Positions 1-11,364 of a stretch of 64,000 bases of DNA are shown in pieces; position 1 is the first letter of the stretch, and every line of letters begins with the position of its first letter. The notes beneath the pieces are model-generated. The model had not been told where the DNA came from and ran no database searches. It worked only from the letters and a program-made list of their open reading frames with translations. A program made the position numbers and the translations under genes. Source of the stretch: Topomyia yanbarensis (Eukaryota > Arthropoda > Insecta > Diptera > Culicidae); contig NC_080672.1 of the NCBI RefSeq assembly GCF_030247195.1, positions 389,005,037-389,069,036 of the forward strand, written 5' to 3'.

Positions 1-858
1 TCGTTAATTACTATGCTCAAGCGATTTCATGAACTGAATAGGGCTGTTCAAAAAGCGCTTCTGGACACGGGTGACAAATTTGATTTGGATCAACCTGACT
101 TACAGCAAATTGAGAATGTTGTTAATGCGCTGGAGCCTGTTAAAACTGCTGTTGAGCATCTGTGTCGCAAGGATATTAATCTCTATGAAGCAGATATTGC
201 CCTTCAGTTCATGCTGGAGCATTTGGATAAACAGAAATCAACGATTTCAGGTCAGATTTTCAATGCACTTGTGTTTCGAATCTCTGAACGTCGACTACAT
301 TTAGCTGACCTTTATGCTTATTTGTCTAACAAGCGAGTTCGACAACTTAACGACATGGACACTTTCGGAATATTTTTCCAAACGTCGAAAGCTGCGATGC
401 AGAAGCAAGCTACTGAATTGATTAAGGTAATACTTAAGGAACTGGAACAGCCTGTTTCCGACATCGATACAACAGAAAGAGAACACGAGGTACATCACTC
501 GAACTTAAATAAGTTTTCCATCAAGGAACTCTTCGAAAAGCGACTGAATGAAACAAGGTCTTCACAATCTGCCACAGATTCGAAATCAAATATGTCGACT
601 GGTGGTTCATTACTCAAGGCAATCAAATCGGAATTCATTTACTATGAGGCCGAAGGAGATAAAGGGAAATATCTTAGCTTACTACATGATAACATGGGAG
701 TAATAAAACCAACATCCGTTGATTCCGAGCGAGCTTTTTCAATATCCGGACATTTTGGAAGCAAAATTAGATCTCGGTTGAATGATGAAACACTTAATAC
801 TCTGTGTGTGCTTAAAGATTATTTTGTAAATTCTGTAAATGGTACTAAATCTAGTTGA
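1..858 (+). pseudogene. hAT-family transposase, C-terminal part (cut by window edge)
   Basis: The reading frame is open from the first base, so the true start lies outside the window; the first Met in view is at base 13 and the stop is at 856-858, giving at least 281 residues. The last 80 residues carry the typical hAT C-terminal dimerisation domain: an acidic stretch, then PTSVDSERAFSISG and KIRSRLNDETLNTLC, which match the family pattern (P.S...ER.FS.........R..L......L..L). In this family the enzyme cuts and pastes the element through an RNase H-like DDE fold; the catalytic core would lie upstream. No internal stop or frameshift is visible here, so the piece could come from an intact gene. 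The element's own terminus follows at about 994. Family assignment is strong; activity cannot be judged. Confidence 0.85.
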
Positions 859-994
859 ATAAACCTACTTACCTACACAATTTCTTTGTTCTCATTTTTA
901 TTGAAAATACCGGTTTTTACCGGTTTTACCGGTATTTATATTTCCACTACCGAAAATACCGGTTTTTTAAAATGCCACGGTTTTCCCAACCCTA
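859..994 (+). mobile_element. hAT transposon 3' end and terminal repeat
   Basis: After the transposase stop there is AT-rich DNA with several ACCGG-centred motifs (904-975), then an end reading, on the minus strand, TAGGGTTGGGAAAACCG. hAT termini start with a YAGGG-like sequence, so the element probably ends at 994 and the next 8 bases (995-1002, gtcgtgtc) would be one copy of the 8-bp target duplication. The other end lies outside the window, so this cannot be confirmed here. Confidence 0.6.
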
Positions 995-1002
995 GTCGTG
1001 TC

Positions 1003-3060
1003 TATCTGCAAACGAAAATAAAACTGCCTAAACTCTTCATTTTTTCTTACTCCAGCAAAAACAAAATGCTAAACTGATTGACGTGATACGGTTGAAACTT
1101 TGATCTGTCTGCTTTTGCGGAATTTAAAATAAAGTCAGCACCGGCTCGACTTCTGAGACGTAGCAAAGTCAACAACTTTTTCCTTCCATTCCACGTCTTT
1201 GAATGTTTTCCATGCAAGCGGAAAAGCTCTCCTGCTCCTGTGCGGAACACCATCCAGCGCGGTATGAAGAACAACAAGCCCGCTAGACTCCATATGGGGA
1301 GGGTGTGTTTGATGATAGTTTGGGAAACTTTGCGTGTACATAAAGTTGGAAAAGTAAACGTTCTTCGGCTTACCTTCTGCATACCCAACACGGTTCTGGG
1401 GAAACAGGATCCAGCTTGTTCCATCTTATTTAACCCTTTCCGGGGAGTACGTACTGTAAATTTGCACCTTCTTCAAGTCATTTTTAAAAGAAATTTTCGA
1501 AAGCAGGTAGAAGTGCAAGAGAAACCGTGTGTAGTGTAGAAAATTCACACTGCAATGAAAACTTTATTTTTCCTGTCGTAAAGGGATTCTCATTATTGTG
1601 TATTTTTGGTAAAACCTTTACAACGTCTCATTTCTTTTGAAGGATTTTATTTCCGTCCTAGCTTTATTAATTGAGCACTATCCACGCCAAGCTCCCGTAC
1701 CGTAGCCTATTTTCAAAGCACTAACAAAAGATTCAGTTTTCGACATTTCGAAACAGTCCGAAATGCTTTTCGAGCACGCTTTTGGACTTTGAATGAGCGA
1801 AATGTGGATTACATGAAGACCAAGAATAATGCAAATATACAACCGGGAAAATTTCTCTGAAAACATATTCCAAACTAAGCATTTCTTCGGTGGAAGCCCG
1901 AATTTTGCACCCAAACTAACCAACATTTGTCTACATACTTCAAAAGCAGGACAATCAGCCGTTCGTTGGTTGCGGTCGGAGCGTCAAACAAGTTCTTTCC
2001 CTTGAAAAGGTGTGCAGCACTGCGCGGTGCATGCTATACACATTTGCTACCACATGCAGGGCTGTATTCAGTCGAACCGCAGCAGACTGTGACTTGATGC
2101 CCTACAACAACGCGTTCCGTTTGTCGGTGCTATCCACACCGCACCGTACGGTTCTCCTGTGTGGGACGGGGGGGGGGGGGGGCAAATTGTGGCATTTCCG
2201 ACCCCTCTCGCTCGGTTTCCGGCTGTTGTACAGCAGAAGAGAAACGAGATCAAGCCATACATTCCGACAGGGAAAGGTTTGTGCAGTGCTTTCAACTGCA
2301 TGTAATATGTATGCAAGTGCGCGGAATTTCGCTTTTATGCTCCCATCGTGCGCGTTCTCGCCTTTTTGTGAAGCCTCAGTAACTGCAGCAACAGCAACAG
2401 CATCAGTCGAGAGGTTATACGACTGTTCCATTCGAGTTACTGAGAAGAATGCAACAACTTTACCGGGATAAGGGTTTGCGAGTGGATCTGGATGGGTTTC
2501 AAAAGAAGTGTGTCAGGTCGCTTGAATCAAGATCGAGTTAACACTTTTTTCTTCTTTAAAGAGTGCCACGGCATCTAGAGTTTTCCAGAAAAAAAAAATC
2601 CGATCAAAGATGGAATGCGGAAATCACGTGTTCAGTTATCGGAAATGAATTTCATAGTTTGCATACCATCTATGTTGGTTCTATAGAATATTTTTCTTTG
2701 TTTTTACGATACCTTTCTTTTATATTTCTATATTTTGACATTAAAAATGTCTTACTCCACTATCTGGGGCTAGGTGTCATTCTAAAATCTAAACTATCTC
2801 CCATGTAACGAAACTATGTAAGGTTTGCACGCTTATAACTCCGATATTACTAGATGGATTTTAATCATTCATACACCAACCGATTCAGACACACCTAACT
2901 TAAATATTGGTAATAATTTAATATCTCCCCAATAAAAGTAGACTTTTGGAAATTGGTAAAATTAAAAAGTTCACAAAAAACGGGAAAAATACCATTCGTG
3001 AGGCAGATTTCTCAGACACAGCCGTCAAAAGAGAGCAGCTTAGTTGCTCAATGAAACACG
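1003..3060. other. Intergenic, no recognisable gene
   Basis: Several short open frames occur on both strands, the longest 153 codons at 2010-2471, but none resembles a known domain and they overlap on both strands. There is a 15-base G run at 2168-2182. I see no other supported feature. Confidence 0.5.
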
Positions 3061-3195
3061 AAAAGTCATAAATAGAAGCAACGCATGTCCGTTTAAATCA
3101 GTTGTTGCTCTTATCCCACACGAGCAACGTCGTCTCCGGGCGATGCAATAAGCGCTATCGATTTTCGGTAACGTTGGCATTTGCACACACTCGCA
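3061..3195 (+). promoter_or_regulatory. Promoter-like unit, copy 1
   Basis: A TATA-like CATAAATAG at 3067-3075 is followed by TCAGTT with its A at 3100, about 33 bases downstream. This is the spacing of an insect TATA box and initiator (TCAGT). The unit is repeated about 160 bases further on with roughly 70 percent similarity. No reading frame with a recognisable product follows. It could be an old LTR or a broken promoter. Confidence 0.35.
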
Positions 3196-3214
3196 CCTAA
3201 GTGACTAAACCATA

Positions 3215-3365
3215 TACGGTTAGTTTATAAATAGAGGTGACGCGTACCCGTTTGAATCAGTTTTTGTTCTTATGTCGAACGGGTAAGATCATGGCTGCAG
3301 CGTCTGGGCACTACAATAAGCGGTAGACGCTGTGTATTTTCGGCAGCGGTGGCCGTGTGCGGATT
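3215..3365 (+). promoter_or_regulatory. Promoter-like unit, copy 2
   Basis: This repeats copy 1 with a better TATA box (TATAAATAG at 3226-3234) and TCAGTT with its A at 3259, the same 33-base spacing. The shared block continues about 100 bases past the initiator and includes ATTTTCGG in both copies. The conserved spacing suggests the duplicated unit was once a functional RNA polymerase II start; what it drove is not visible. Confidence 0.38.
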
Positions 3366-3369
3366 TGTC

Positions 3370-5441
3370 GGGTACCAGCATGGTGTCACAGAATGATTTG
3401 CAAAGTGGGTGGGCGGGGTGGTTTGGATTTAATTCAATACGGTGTGTGCTGCTTAAGAGTGTTGCGTTTGAAAAAAATATATTTATTTTTATGCATGCGT
3501 GTGCGTTGTAACTTGTTAATCCATGTTTACGGCGCTTTGTAGCTGCGTAGGGTAAAGAGCCAATTGGTTTTCATGTTTCATATTTCGGTTATATGTTTTT
3601 TTATCAGTAAGGCATCTTACAACGTGCTTCTGTAGTTATTGCACTGTTCAGCAGCGTAGTATTTTATATAGGAGAGTACACTCAGGTTTTTTACGCGGAT
3701 TTTGAAATTTACGCGGTTTTCATTAACGCGTTTTTTTTTTAAATTTACTCGGTTTTCATTTACACGGCCTGTATCCCCTGCGTGAAAAATCTGAGTGTAA
3801 TTGCATCGGAAACAATCACATTCCCAGCAGAACTTTTTGTTTTCTAATTTCAAACACTTGTTTCGTACTGCACACAACGGAAAATTTTAAAACAGAACTT
3901 ACCGTCCCAGCAGCAGTTGAAGCGGGTGTTCTTTTTCGATTCAAATTCAAGCCATGTCTTAAGCGTTACTGGACTTAAAATTGTTTTCCCGGTTTAACCA
4001 GTCAGAATATCTGTCCTACCCTATGTATTTAAAACACAGTTCTAATTGCGTTTTAAAGTATACAACAAATAGAACGGTTGGGTATACTAATTTAAATTTT
4101 AAAATAAATCTGTTTTAAATTATGAAACAAACCGCTGTACTGAAGATATAATTATGTCAGTCCTATTACCACATAAAACACCTATATAACATAAAACGCT
4201 GCAGAATTGGTTTAATAATACAACGTTTACACTATAGAGTTATAACACGTTTTAATAATTAGCAACAAGAAAAATGTCACCAAGATAGCATAAAAACCCG
4301 TTTTAACTGGTAGTGCGAACGTTGCATAACAATGTAATTTATCAAATAATTTCATTTTTCCACCACTAATCGATCAAGAAATACTTACACTTAAGATTGT
4401 TTACTTAAGTTCATTAGTACATTATTGAAAATTTAAATGGAAAATGAAATTTCATATTTTATGGAGAATCTGTATATTTCCGTTGGCGGGCGTGGGTTTC
4501 CTCATCACAGCTCTCAATATGGAACTTTTCTTTTGAATATATTTTCTGGACAGACCAGCCTATTTTTACTAGATGGATCAGCCAAATAATGCCAATCACC
4601 TAGTGAGATACTTGATTAATTAATAGATTACCGTTAAAAGACCTTCAATAAATTATGTTTTAATGGGGAGGGTATATAGCAAATTGTAACATATGAAAAC
4701 AGGCGAGTGAACAAGAACGTGTGTCGATATGTGTGATAGATAAAAAAGCTATATTTTTAATGTCACCGTGGTCGTGTCCTGTACACAACCTTTTAATTTT
4801 TCCTCATATCGAAGCGAAAAAAATCTTTCTTGGCAGGCCTCTGCCTCTATTAATCATATAGTATTTTTCGATTCTGTCCAAACTGTACCTTACCTTCAAA
4901 ACAAGTTCACAGATTACAAAAAACTTATCAATAATTCATACGTTCGGACAAACTTTTCTGACGCTCAGTCAGCACGGAACGCCAAGAAAAGTTAAGGCGT
5001 TCCAAAGTTCGTTCTGGCTTAAAATTGTTGCCCCTCACTAGCAAAAAAAAATCGGAATTGAGCTCGACTCAAACTCAAATCGTTGCCAAGAAAAAAAAAC
5101 CGAAAACTTTCTGACATTCACTCCCCATTTACATTTCAATCACCAAAAAAATTTGCTTTTCGTTCTACTCGAGCCGCTAGCAGATATTACGATTTCTTCG
5201 AACTTTCCCATTATTTAAATAATAATAATTTCATCGAGAATCAGCCAGACAGGGCAGTCAGTGAGAGGGGGAGAGAGAGAGAAAACATCCACTAATCAAA
5301 TTTTCTCGGCTGCGTGCAGCGCAATTTGCTTATGAATACATTTGGGGGCAAAACAGGGCTGGTTGGTTGATTACGAAGTTTGACATATCGTAATGTTTGC
5401 AATCAGCGTTGCCAGATATACCGATTTAACGGTATTTATAC
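3370..5441. other. AT-rich intergenic, no recognisable gene
   Basis: No frame here resembles a known protein. Short lysine- and serine-rich frames at 4768-4995 and 5083-5295 look like chance frames in AT-rich DNA. A (GA)n tract lies near 5265-5283. Confidence 0.45.
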
Positions 5442-5720
5442 CGAATTCTGTACTCAATGCTGAAGCTTGAGCTTGTGCAACAACCCCTGGCTGCTAATCC
5501 GTTATCGATCTGGACTAGCTGAAGTTGCACAGGGAATCAGTAGATAATTATGCTTGGAATTAGCGAAACATCTTTCAATATGCAACTCCTGGTAATCCTA
5601 AAGTGTTTCTGTCAAAAACCAGGCCCAGGCCGGAAGGTAGATCGCAGAAGGAAAGGGAAGGAATTCTTAGTCTCCACAAGTATCACGGGAGGAGGATATT
5701 TTTGTTAGTAGATTATAGAA

Positions 5721-5955
5721 GTTGGATATACTTCTTCTTTACCGACGCCAGAGAGGTGATTCCACTACCTGGACTAGATATCGATCCACCAATTTCATGG
5801 ACCGGGGACCAACGGCTTTACTTCCCTTCCGAAGGAAGACGTGACCACAGATTTTTTCACCTCAGAAAAATCTCAACGACCTCGGCTAGAATTGAACCCA
5901 AGGCCAAATGGAATGAGTGGCGGGTCACGCTTACCACTCAACCACCGGCGCCGTC
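5721..5955 (-). repeat. tRNA-related SINE, copy 1
   Basis: Read on the minus strand from 5955 it starts GGCGCCGGTGGTTGAGTGG, resembling a tRNA 5' half with an A box, and has GGGTTCAATTCT near 5884-5902 as a degenerate B box. The rest is a non-tRNA body of about 150 bases that the second copy shares. Pol III-transcribed SINEs have this layout. Translations across it are artefacts. The assignment to a named mosquito SINE family is not attempted. Confidence 0.7.
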
Positions 5956-6140
5956 AATAAATGACATGCAATATTACACGAACGAAAGTGTAAAATCATT
6001 TGCTTTTTGATGCTTCCATTGAGTGTATCGAATTCAACTTAATTTTCAATCAAATTTTTGATTCAAGCTTTGTATGTTTACAATCATATCGATTTACATG
6101 TCGTTTAAATTTCATTATTTTTTGGTGTGTATAAAAGTTG

Positions 6141-6366
6141 GATTCTACTTCTTCATTACCGACGCAAGGAAGGTGACTCCACTATCTGGACTAGATATCG
6201 ATCCATCAACTCATGGACCGGGGATCAACGGCTTTACTTTCCCTTCCGAAGGAAGACGTGACTACAGATTTTTTCATCTCAGAAAAAACTCAACGACCTC
6301 GGCTGGGATTGAACCCAGATCAACTGGAATAAGTGGCGTCACGCTTACCACTTAACCACCGGCGCC
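6141..6366 (-). repeat. tRNA-related SINE, copy 2
   Basis: It is closely similar to the copy about 410 bases upstream, in the same orientation. Its B box (GGGTTCAATCCCAGCC on the minus strand, 6301-6317) is closer to consensus than in copy 1, and the A box lies near 6335-6360. The head abuts a sequence at 6367-6391 that is repeated at 5442-5464, which looks like a target-site duplication around both copies together. Confidence 0.72.
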
Positions 6367-6391
6367 GTCGAATTCCGTTCTCAATGCTGAA

Positions 6392-7020
6392 ATACTGATA
6401 AAATCTTGAAATACAGATTTTTTAATATTTGATACAGATATATACTGATTTTTCATATAAATGAACCTCCTATTATGGAATATGGTTCATAAGTTGTTAA
6501 AGTGTTACTGAAACCGGATACTAACTAAGCCAGTCACAATTCCGGCTTATTCTTTGGCTGGAATTACTGGGTACCCTCATGTTTCATCGCTAATCAAGAA
6601 ATTTCTTCTAGTTTCTTCCAATATACAAAAATGATTACCAGTGATAAAATAATTTCATATTGATAAATAAAGATTTTTTTATCACATAAATAAATCTGGC
6701 CACGCTGAGCAGGATTCCAAAACTTTTACAACCATTTTGCGAATTATTGTAATTTTTTTAAACGTTTAATAAAATCTGTAAAATAGTACACAAATTTGAT
6801 ATTTATTCTTCATAAGGAGCCCGTTTTGTCCTACTGCACCCCAGCTGAAAACCCATGAAACTTGCCTCTGTCTTTCGGCAGCGAAGAGAAAACTTTTCCC
6901 TCTTGGACTTATGGGTATACCTACTGACTTTAGAAACGCAACGAAGCAAAAGTTCGTTCCGTCCATACGCCCAATAGGATATTTTTTCCTACAACTTGAG
7001 TCCCTTTCACTCAATTCTTG
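6392..7020. other. Intergenic
   Basis: AT-rich DNA. The first 80 bases (repeats of GATACAGATA-like words) look like the right half of the sequence interrupted by the SINE composite insertion. No gene is seen. Confidence 0.4.
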
Positions 7021-7302
7021 CCGACGAGGTTGGCAGCTTGTTTTAGTTATTTTTTGTAGCGGACCTGTCAATCTTCGCTGTTGCTGTTTGGGTTTATGAA
7101 CCAGTTTTATTAAACTCTTATGCGCTACTACTCCATTACTGTGCTAGACTGCTTGATTTGTGGATTTTTACTGGCTGCCGCCTGAATGTCATTTTGATGA
7201 ACGTCTTTCTGACTAACTGCATGTTTGAAACTTTTGCATGACACCGTGGAAAAAATCAATTTACTACAACTGCTTATAATGCCTACGACGGATATTTGTA
7301 AA
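7021..7302. repeat. Diverged direct repeat, copy 1
   Basis: Shares long blocks with 8200-8473, including GTAGCGGACCTGTCAATCTT and CTGCTTATAATG. Copy 1 has small insertions relative to copy 2. No coding potential is evident in either. A C-rich run follows at about 7316-7332. Confidence 0.75.
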
Positions 7303-7517
7303 AAGATAATTAACACCCCTCCCCCCCCCCCCTTTGGTCACGCAATTGATAGCTAAAACCAATCAAGTTTTAGATTAAATATTGGCGAGTCGTTTCGAGT
7401 TCCTCTCATCAGAATCCGTCACTAACACGACACTCCAAAAAATGAAAACACAAATTGTGTTTTTAAGCAAACCCCTATTACTGTGTGATGACCGCAAGAG
7501 GAACCAATAAGAATTAA

Positions 7518-7908
7518 CCCATTCATGCCCATGTTGTTTGTGGACAACAACGTTTTCAAGCAGCTATAAAATTTGGTTTAGGCAAAAATTGCTCCTAAAA
7601 GCAAGTAAGGCTAACAAATGTGACTATTACTTTTCACTTGAGCATTAAACGTTACAAGTATTAACTCCAAAACTGAAGTTATTACGATTAGCCTAATTGG
7701 AATCCGATGGAGCAGTGCTGCCAGTGACAGTTTACGTTGACGATGAAAAATGAAATTTTGATATATCTTCCCTATTTTTCAATATTATTGAAAACTGTTA
7801 AAACCTATCAATTTAGACCGTCTTTGACTACATTTTCCAGGTAATTTGACTTAAGAAAAATAGTTTTGGATCCCTGTATGCAAAATAAAATTTTTGGGCA
7901 CGAAAGGG
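7518..7908. mobile_element. piggyBac-type MITE, 391 bp, TTAA duplication
   Basis: TTAA at 7514-7517 and 7909-7912 flank inverted ends: CCCATTCATGCCCA on the left and, reading inward from the right, CCCTTTCGTGCCCA (12 of 14 match). No transposase is encoded. TTAA target choice and CCC-starting termini are hallmarks of the piggyBac superfamily. Related copies lie at about 44020-44348 and 45532-45994. Confidence 0.8.
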
Positions 7909-8199
7909 TTAATGAACTGAATCCCAATGCAATATGCACTATGCTATATTTCTCCTTGTCCTTAGTGGAGAAAATTTAGGTAAAAGCAGATCCACTCGCG
8001 GAAACAAACTTAATATTACATTCTACTTCAAAAAGAAAATATCTGTAATCCTGACAAAATTTTCAAAATATTTGTACCTTGAGAAATCTATAACTAATTG
8101 AAGCTAAAACACTACTTACCCCTGAAGATGAAATTATATTCTTGCGAATCGTTGCACTATGGAGGGTTATGTGACTAAAAATCGAAAATAATTCCTGCC

Positions 8200-8473
8200 G
8201 CCCAAGTTGGCAGCTTAGTTATTTTTTGTAGCGGACCTGTCAATCTTCGCTCTTGCTGCTTATGAACCAGTTTCATTAAACTCTTATGCGCTACTGCTCC
8301 ATTATTATGCCAGATTGCTTGATTTGTGGATTTTCATGTCATTTTGATGTACGTCTTTCCGCCGAACTGCGTGTTGGGCTTGAAACTTTTGGTTGCCACC
8401 GTGAAAAGTGCTAATTTACTGCAGCTGCTTATAATGGTTACGACGAGAAAAAGTATTGGATATTTGTACACAT
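8200..8473. repeat. Diverged direct repeat, copy 2
   Basis: Partner of 7021-7302, same orientation, about 1.18 kb away. The copies differ by many substitutions and short indels, so the duplication is old. The MITE at 7518-7908 lies between them. Confidence 0.75.
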
Positions 8474-9165
8474 ACAACAATTATTTCGGAGGCCCGAATT
8501 ACCCCTACATTGTGAAAGGAAGGAAAAACGTAGAGGTATGCAAATCGTCGCCTAGCGCTGCCATTCAATGGTACAAATCAACTTTTATGGTACCAACATG
8601 TAGCTGATGCTTCAAACTAACAATTAGGACCTTTGACCGGTAAATTTTCTCACTAAAAACTTTTTTTTTATATTCTTGCGCAAAAAAGTTGTTTGAATTA
8701 ATAATAATGTACGACGCGCATAATGAGATTTTCAAACGTGACAGCAAGTCCAAAAATTGTTCCATATTTCAGGGATAGCCGAAAAATTGTTTCTTAGTGT
8801 TAAATGTAGCTTTCAGATAACTTCATGTTTTTTTTAAGAAAATGAAAAAAATCAATGAAACCGAACAACAAAAAGTCGAATTCTGAGGATTTTCATAACA
8901 CAATTTTTTTAAAAATTGAACAATTTGCCGTTTGAAACCTTGCGTAATGTGCTACCAAGTTTTAAAAATTTTCGACCATTTTGAAAAAAGGTTCATATAA
9001 AACGAGTGCAAAGTTACATGCAATTCCCATCCAGCACTTCAATCGCTTTTGGGCACGGTTCAATTTCGTTCAAATTTTACCCAAATTTTTTTATGCCATG
9101 ATTAATTTTTTGACCGGTGCTGGACAAATTTTCAAAATCGCAAAAATAACAGTTTCTATATTAAG
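8474..9165. other. Intergenic
   Basis: AT-rich with short frames on both strands. No gene or repeat is recognised before the minisatellite begins. Confidence 0.4.
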
Positions 9166-10545
9166 CATATACGTAAACTTGTACCTAAACTTGTCCGTAA
9201 ACTTGCACATAAAATTGTACCTAAACTTGTAACTAAACTGGTGCATAAATATCAACGTAAGCCTACATTTCAACTTGTAGGTAAATTTATACGAAAACTT
9301 CTAAGTAAAATCATTGTTAACTTGTACGTAAACTTGTTTACAATTTTGTAAGAAACTTGTATACAAACCTATCTTTGAAATTGTTGGCAAATTTTAAAGA
9401 AGGCTTGCATATAAACTTGCAGGGAAACTTATATGTAATCTTGCACACAAAGTTGCACGTAAACATGTTCGTAAATTTGTACATAAACTTATACGTACCC
9501 AAACTTTTACGCAAACTTGTTCGTAAACTTGTACCGAGAATTATGTGTAAACTTGCATGTTATTGAACTTATACATAAACGTGTACGTGAACTCGTACAT
9601 GAACTCGTACGTGAACTCGTACGTTAATATATACGGAAACTTGTACGTGAGCTTACACGTAAACTTGTACGAAAACTTGTACGTAAATTTGTAAGTAAAC
9701 TTGTCAGAAACATTGTATGTGAACTTGTACGAAAACTTGTATGTGATCTTATACGTAGACTTGTACCTAAACTTGTATGCCAATTTGTACGTCAAATTGT
9801 ACGTAAACTTATTCGTAATTTTGCATGAAAACTTATACGTAAACTTGTTCCCAAGCCTGCACTTAAACTTGTTGGCAAATTGGTATGAAAATTTGTACAA
9901 AAACTTAATTGTAATTTTATACGTAAACTTGTACGAAAATATTGACGTAAACTTGTCCTTAAACTTATGCGTAAGCTTATACGTAGCTTGGTACATAAAC
10001 ATGTACGCCAAATTGTTCGTAAACATTTACGTAAACTTGCTAGTAAACTTATTTGCAATTTTGTACGTAAACTTGTGCACAAACATATACTTGAACTTGT
10101 CAAATTGGTATGAAAATTTATAAAAAACTCAATTGCAATTTTATACTTAAACTTGTACGAAAACATTAACGTAAGCTTGTACGTAAACCTGTACGTAAGC
10201 TTGCACGTAATCTTTTACGTAAATTTGTACATAAGTTTATACGTAAACCTGTACTTAAACGTGTTGGCAAATTTATGCGAAAACATGGACGAAAACTTAT
10301 AGGTAATCTTGCACGTAAACTTTTATACCAACCGCTACTTAAACTTTTTGGTTAAAATATACGTTTACTTGTATGCAATATTGTAGGTTAAAGTGTACGT
10401 GGTCTTATGCTTAAACTTGTTGGCGTATTTGTGCGTAAACATATACGTAAATTTGATTGCAAACTTGTACAAAAATTTGTACGTAAACCTGTACTGAAAC
10501 ATATTGGACAATTTAATCGAAAACATATAAACATATACGCCAACC
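9166..10545 (+). repeat. Degenerate 12-bp minisatellite, block 1
   Basis: About 110 imperfect tandem copies of a 12-mer with consensus AACTTGTACGTA. Most variation falls in the TACGTA core (TATGTA, TACATA). Occasional inserted words such as GTTGGCAAATTT recur and define a higher-order period near 235 bases: 9861-9955 closely matches 10099-10175. Because 12 is a multiple of 3, the array translates as four-residue repeats (NLYV, LVRK, TYKF, RTSL, YVQV), which explains the long frames of up to 161 codons on both strands. I do not regard these as genes. Confidence 0.93.
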
Positions 10546-11364
10546 TATATCGTCGCTGTTGTGCAATTTTATGACAAGCGCCATTTTGCACATTTCAAGA
10601 AAAACGATTTTTAAAGTTTGAGATGGAATATCTTGAAACTTATAAATAGTAAAAACACTTCAAAGAAAACAATTGATGCTTCTATCTATTCTGCATTAAT
10701 CTCTCAAATATTACGAAGATCAGTTGACTATGTTGTGAGTTTTTACTATAAATCAAAGTCACACTCACACGTTCATGACAAAATTTGTATGGCGTGTCCT
10801 AATCGTGCATGGAAATTTTTCCTAGGAAAAATCATCAATTATTAACTTTTATTCATATCTTTGGCTTCATACGGTCTACAAACAATCGGTGAGATGCATT
10901 TTAAAGGAAATGAGTCAGGGAATCTAGAAAAAATAGTTATTTTTACAGTGTTGCCAAATATGCTTAATTTCAAGTTTAAAATTTAAATTGCATTTTTCTC
11001 ACAATTTGGGCATTTTTGTTTTGAAAATGATTATGCCGTTGTGTTTATCAGATAGTTTTACATATAAAAACATCTTATACAACAAGATAATTTGAGCCAA
11101 TCCCCAGACACAGTCATTTGAAGCAAAAAATTAAAAATTTCTCAGCGCGTTTCTCGCTACAAAAAAATTTCTAAAAAAAAGTAAAAAACGAAGTTATATG
11201 AAACGGGTAAGGTTGTCGTGACATCGGGGTTGCCCTATTCCTCTTTAAAAAAGCTACGTAGCATGACATGACACCCTACCCCCCTGTCGTCACACAATAT
11301 CACAAAATACAAAACTCCCCCCTCCCCCATATAATGCTACGTCGTTTACGGATGATCCCTAAGT
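10546..11364. other. Non-repetitive spacer between minisatellite blocks
   Basis: About 820 bases of ordinary AT-rich DNA. A 75-codon frame at 10618-10845 has no recognisable domain. A C-rich stretch lies around 11275-11330. Confidence 0.5.

Noticed and set aside
2010..2471. A 153-codon frame as a gene
   Set aside because: It overlaps long frames on the other strand, passes through a 15-base G run and has no recognisable domain.
5603..6355. Two plus-strand frames (135 and 93 codons) with similar sequence as paralogous proteins
   Set aside because: The similarity comes from the two tRNA-related SINE copies on the opposite strand; the frames are read through SINE bodies.
2168..7332. Homopolymer G and C runs (2168-2182 and about 7316-7332) as regulatory sites
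   Set aside because: Simple runs with no surrounding motif; they may also vary by sequencing error.
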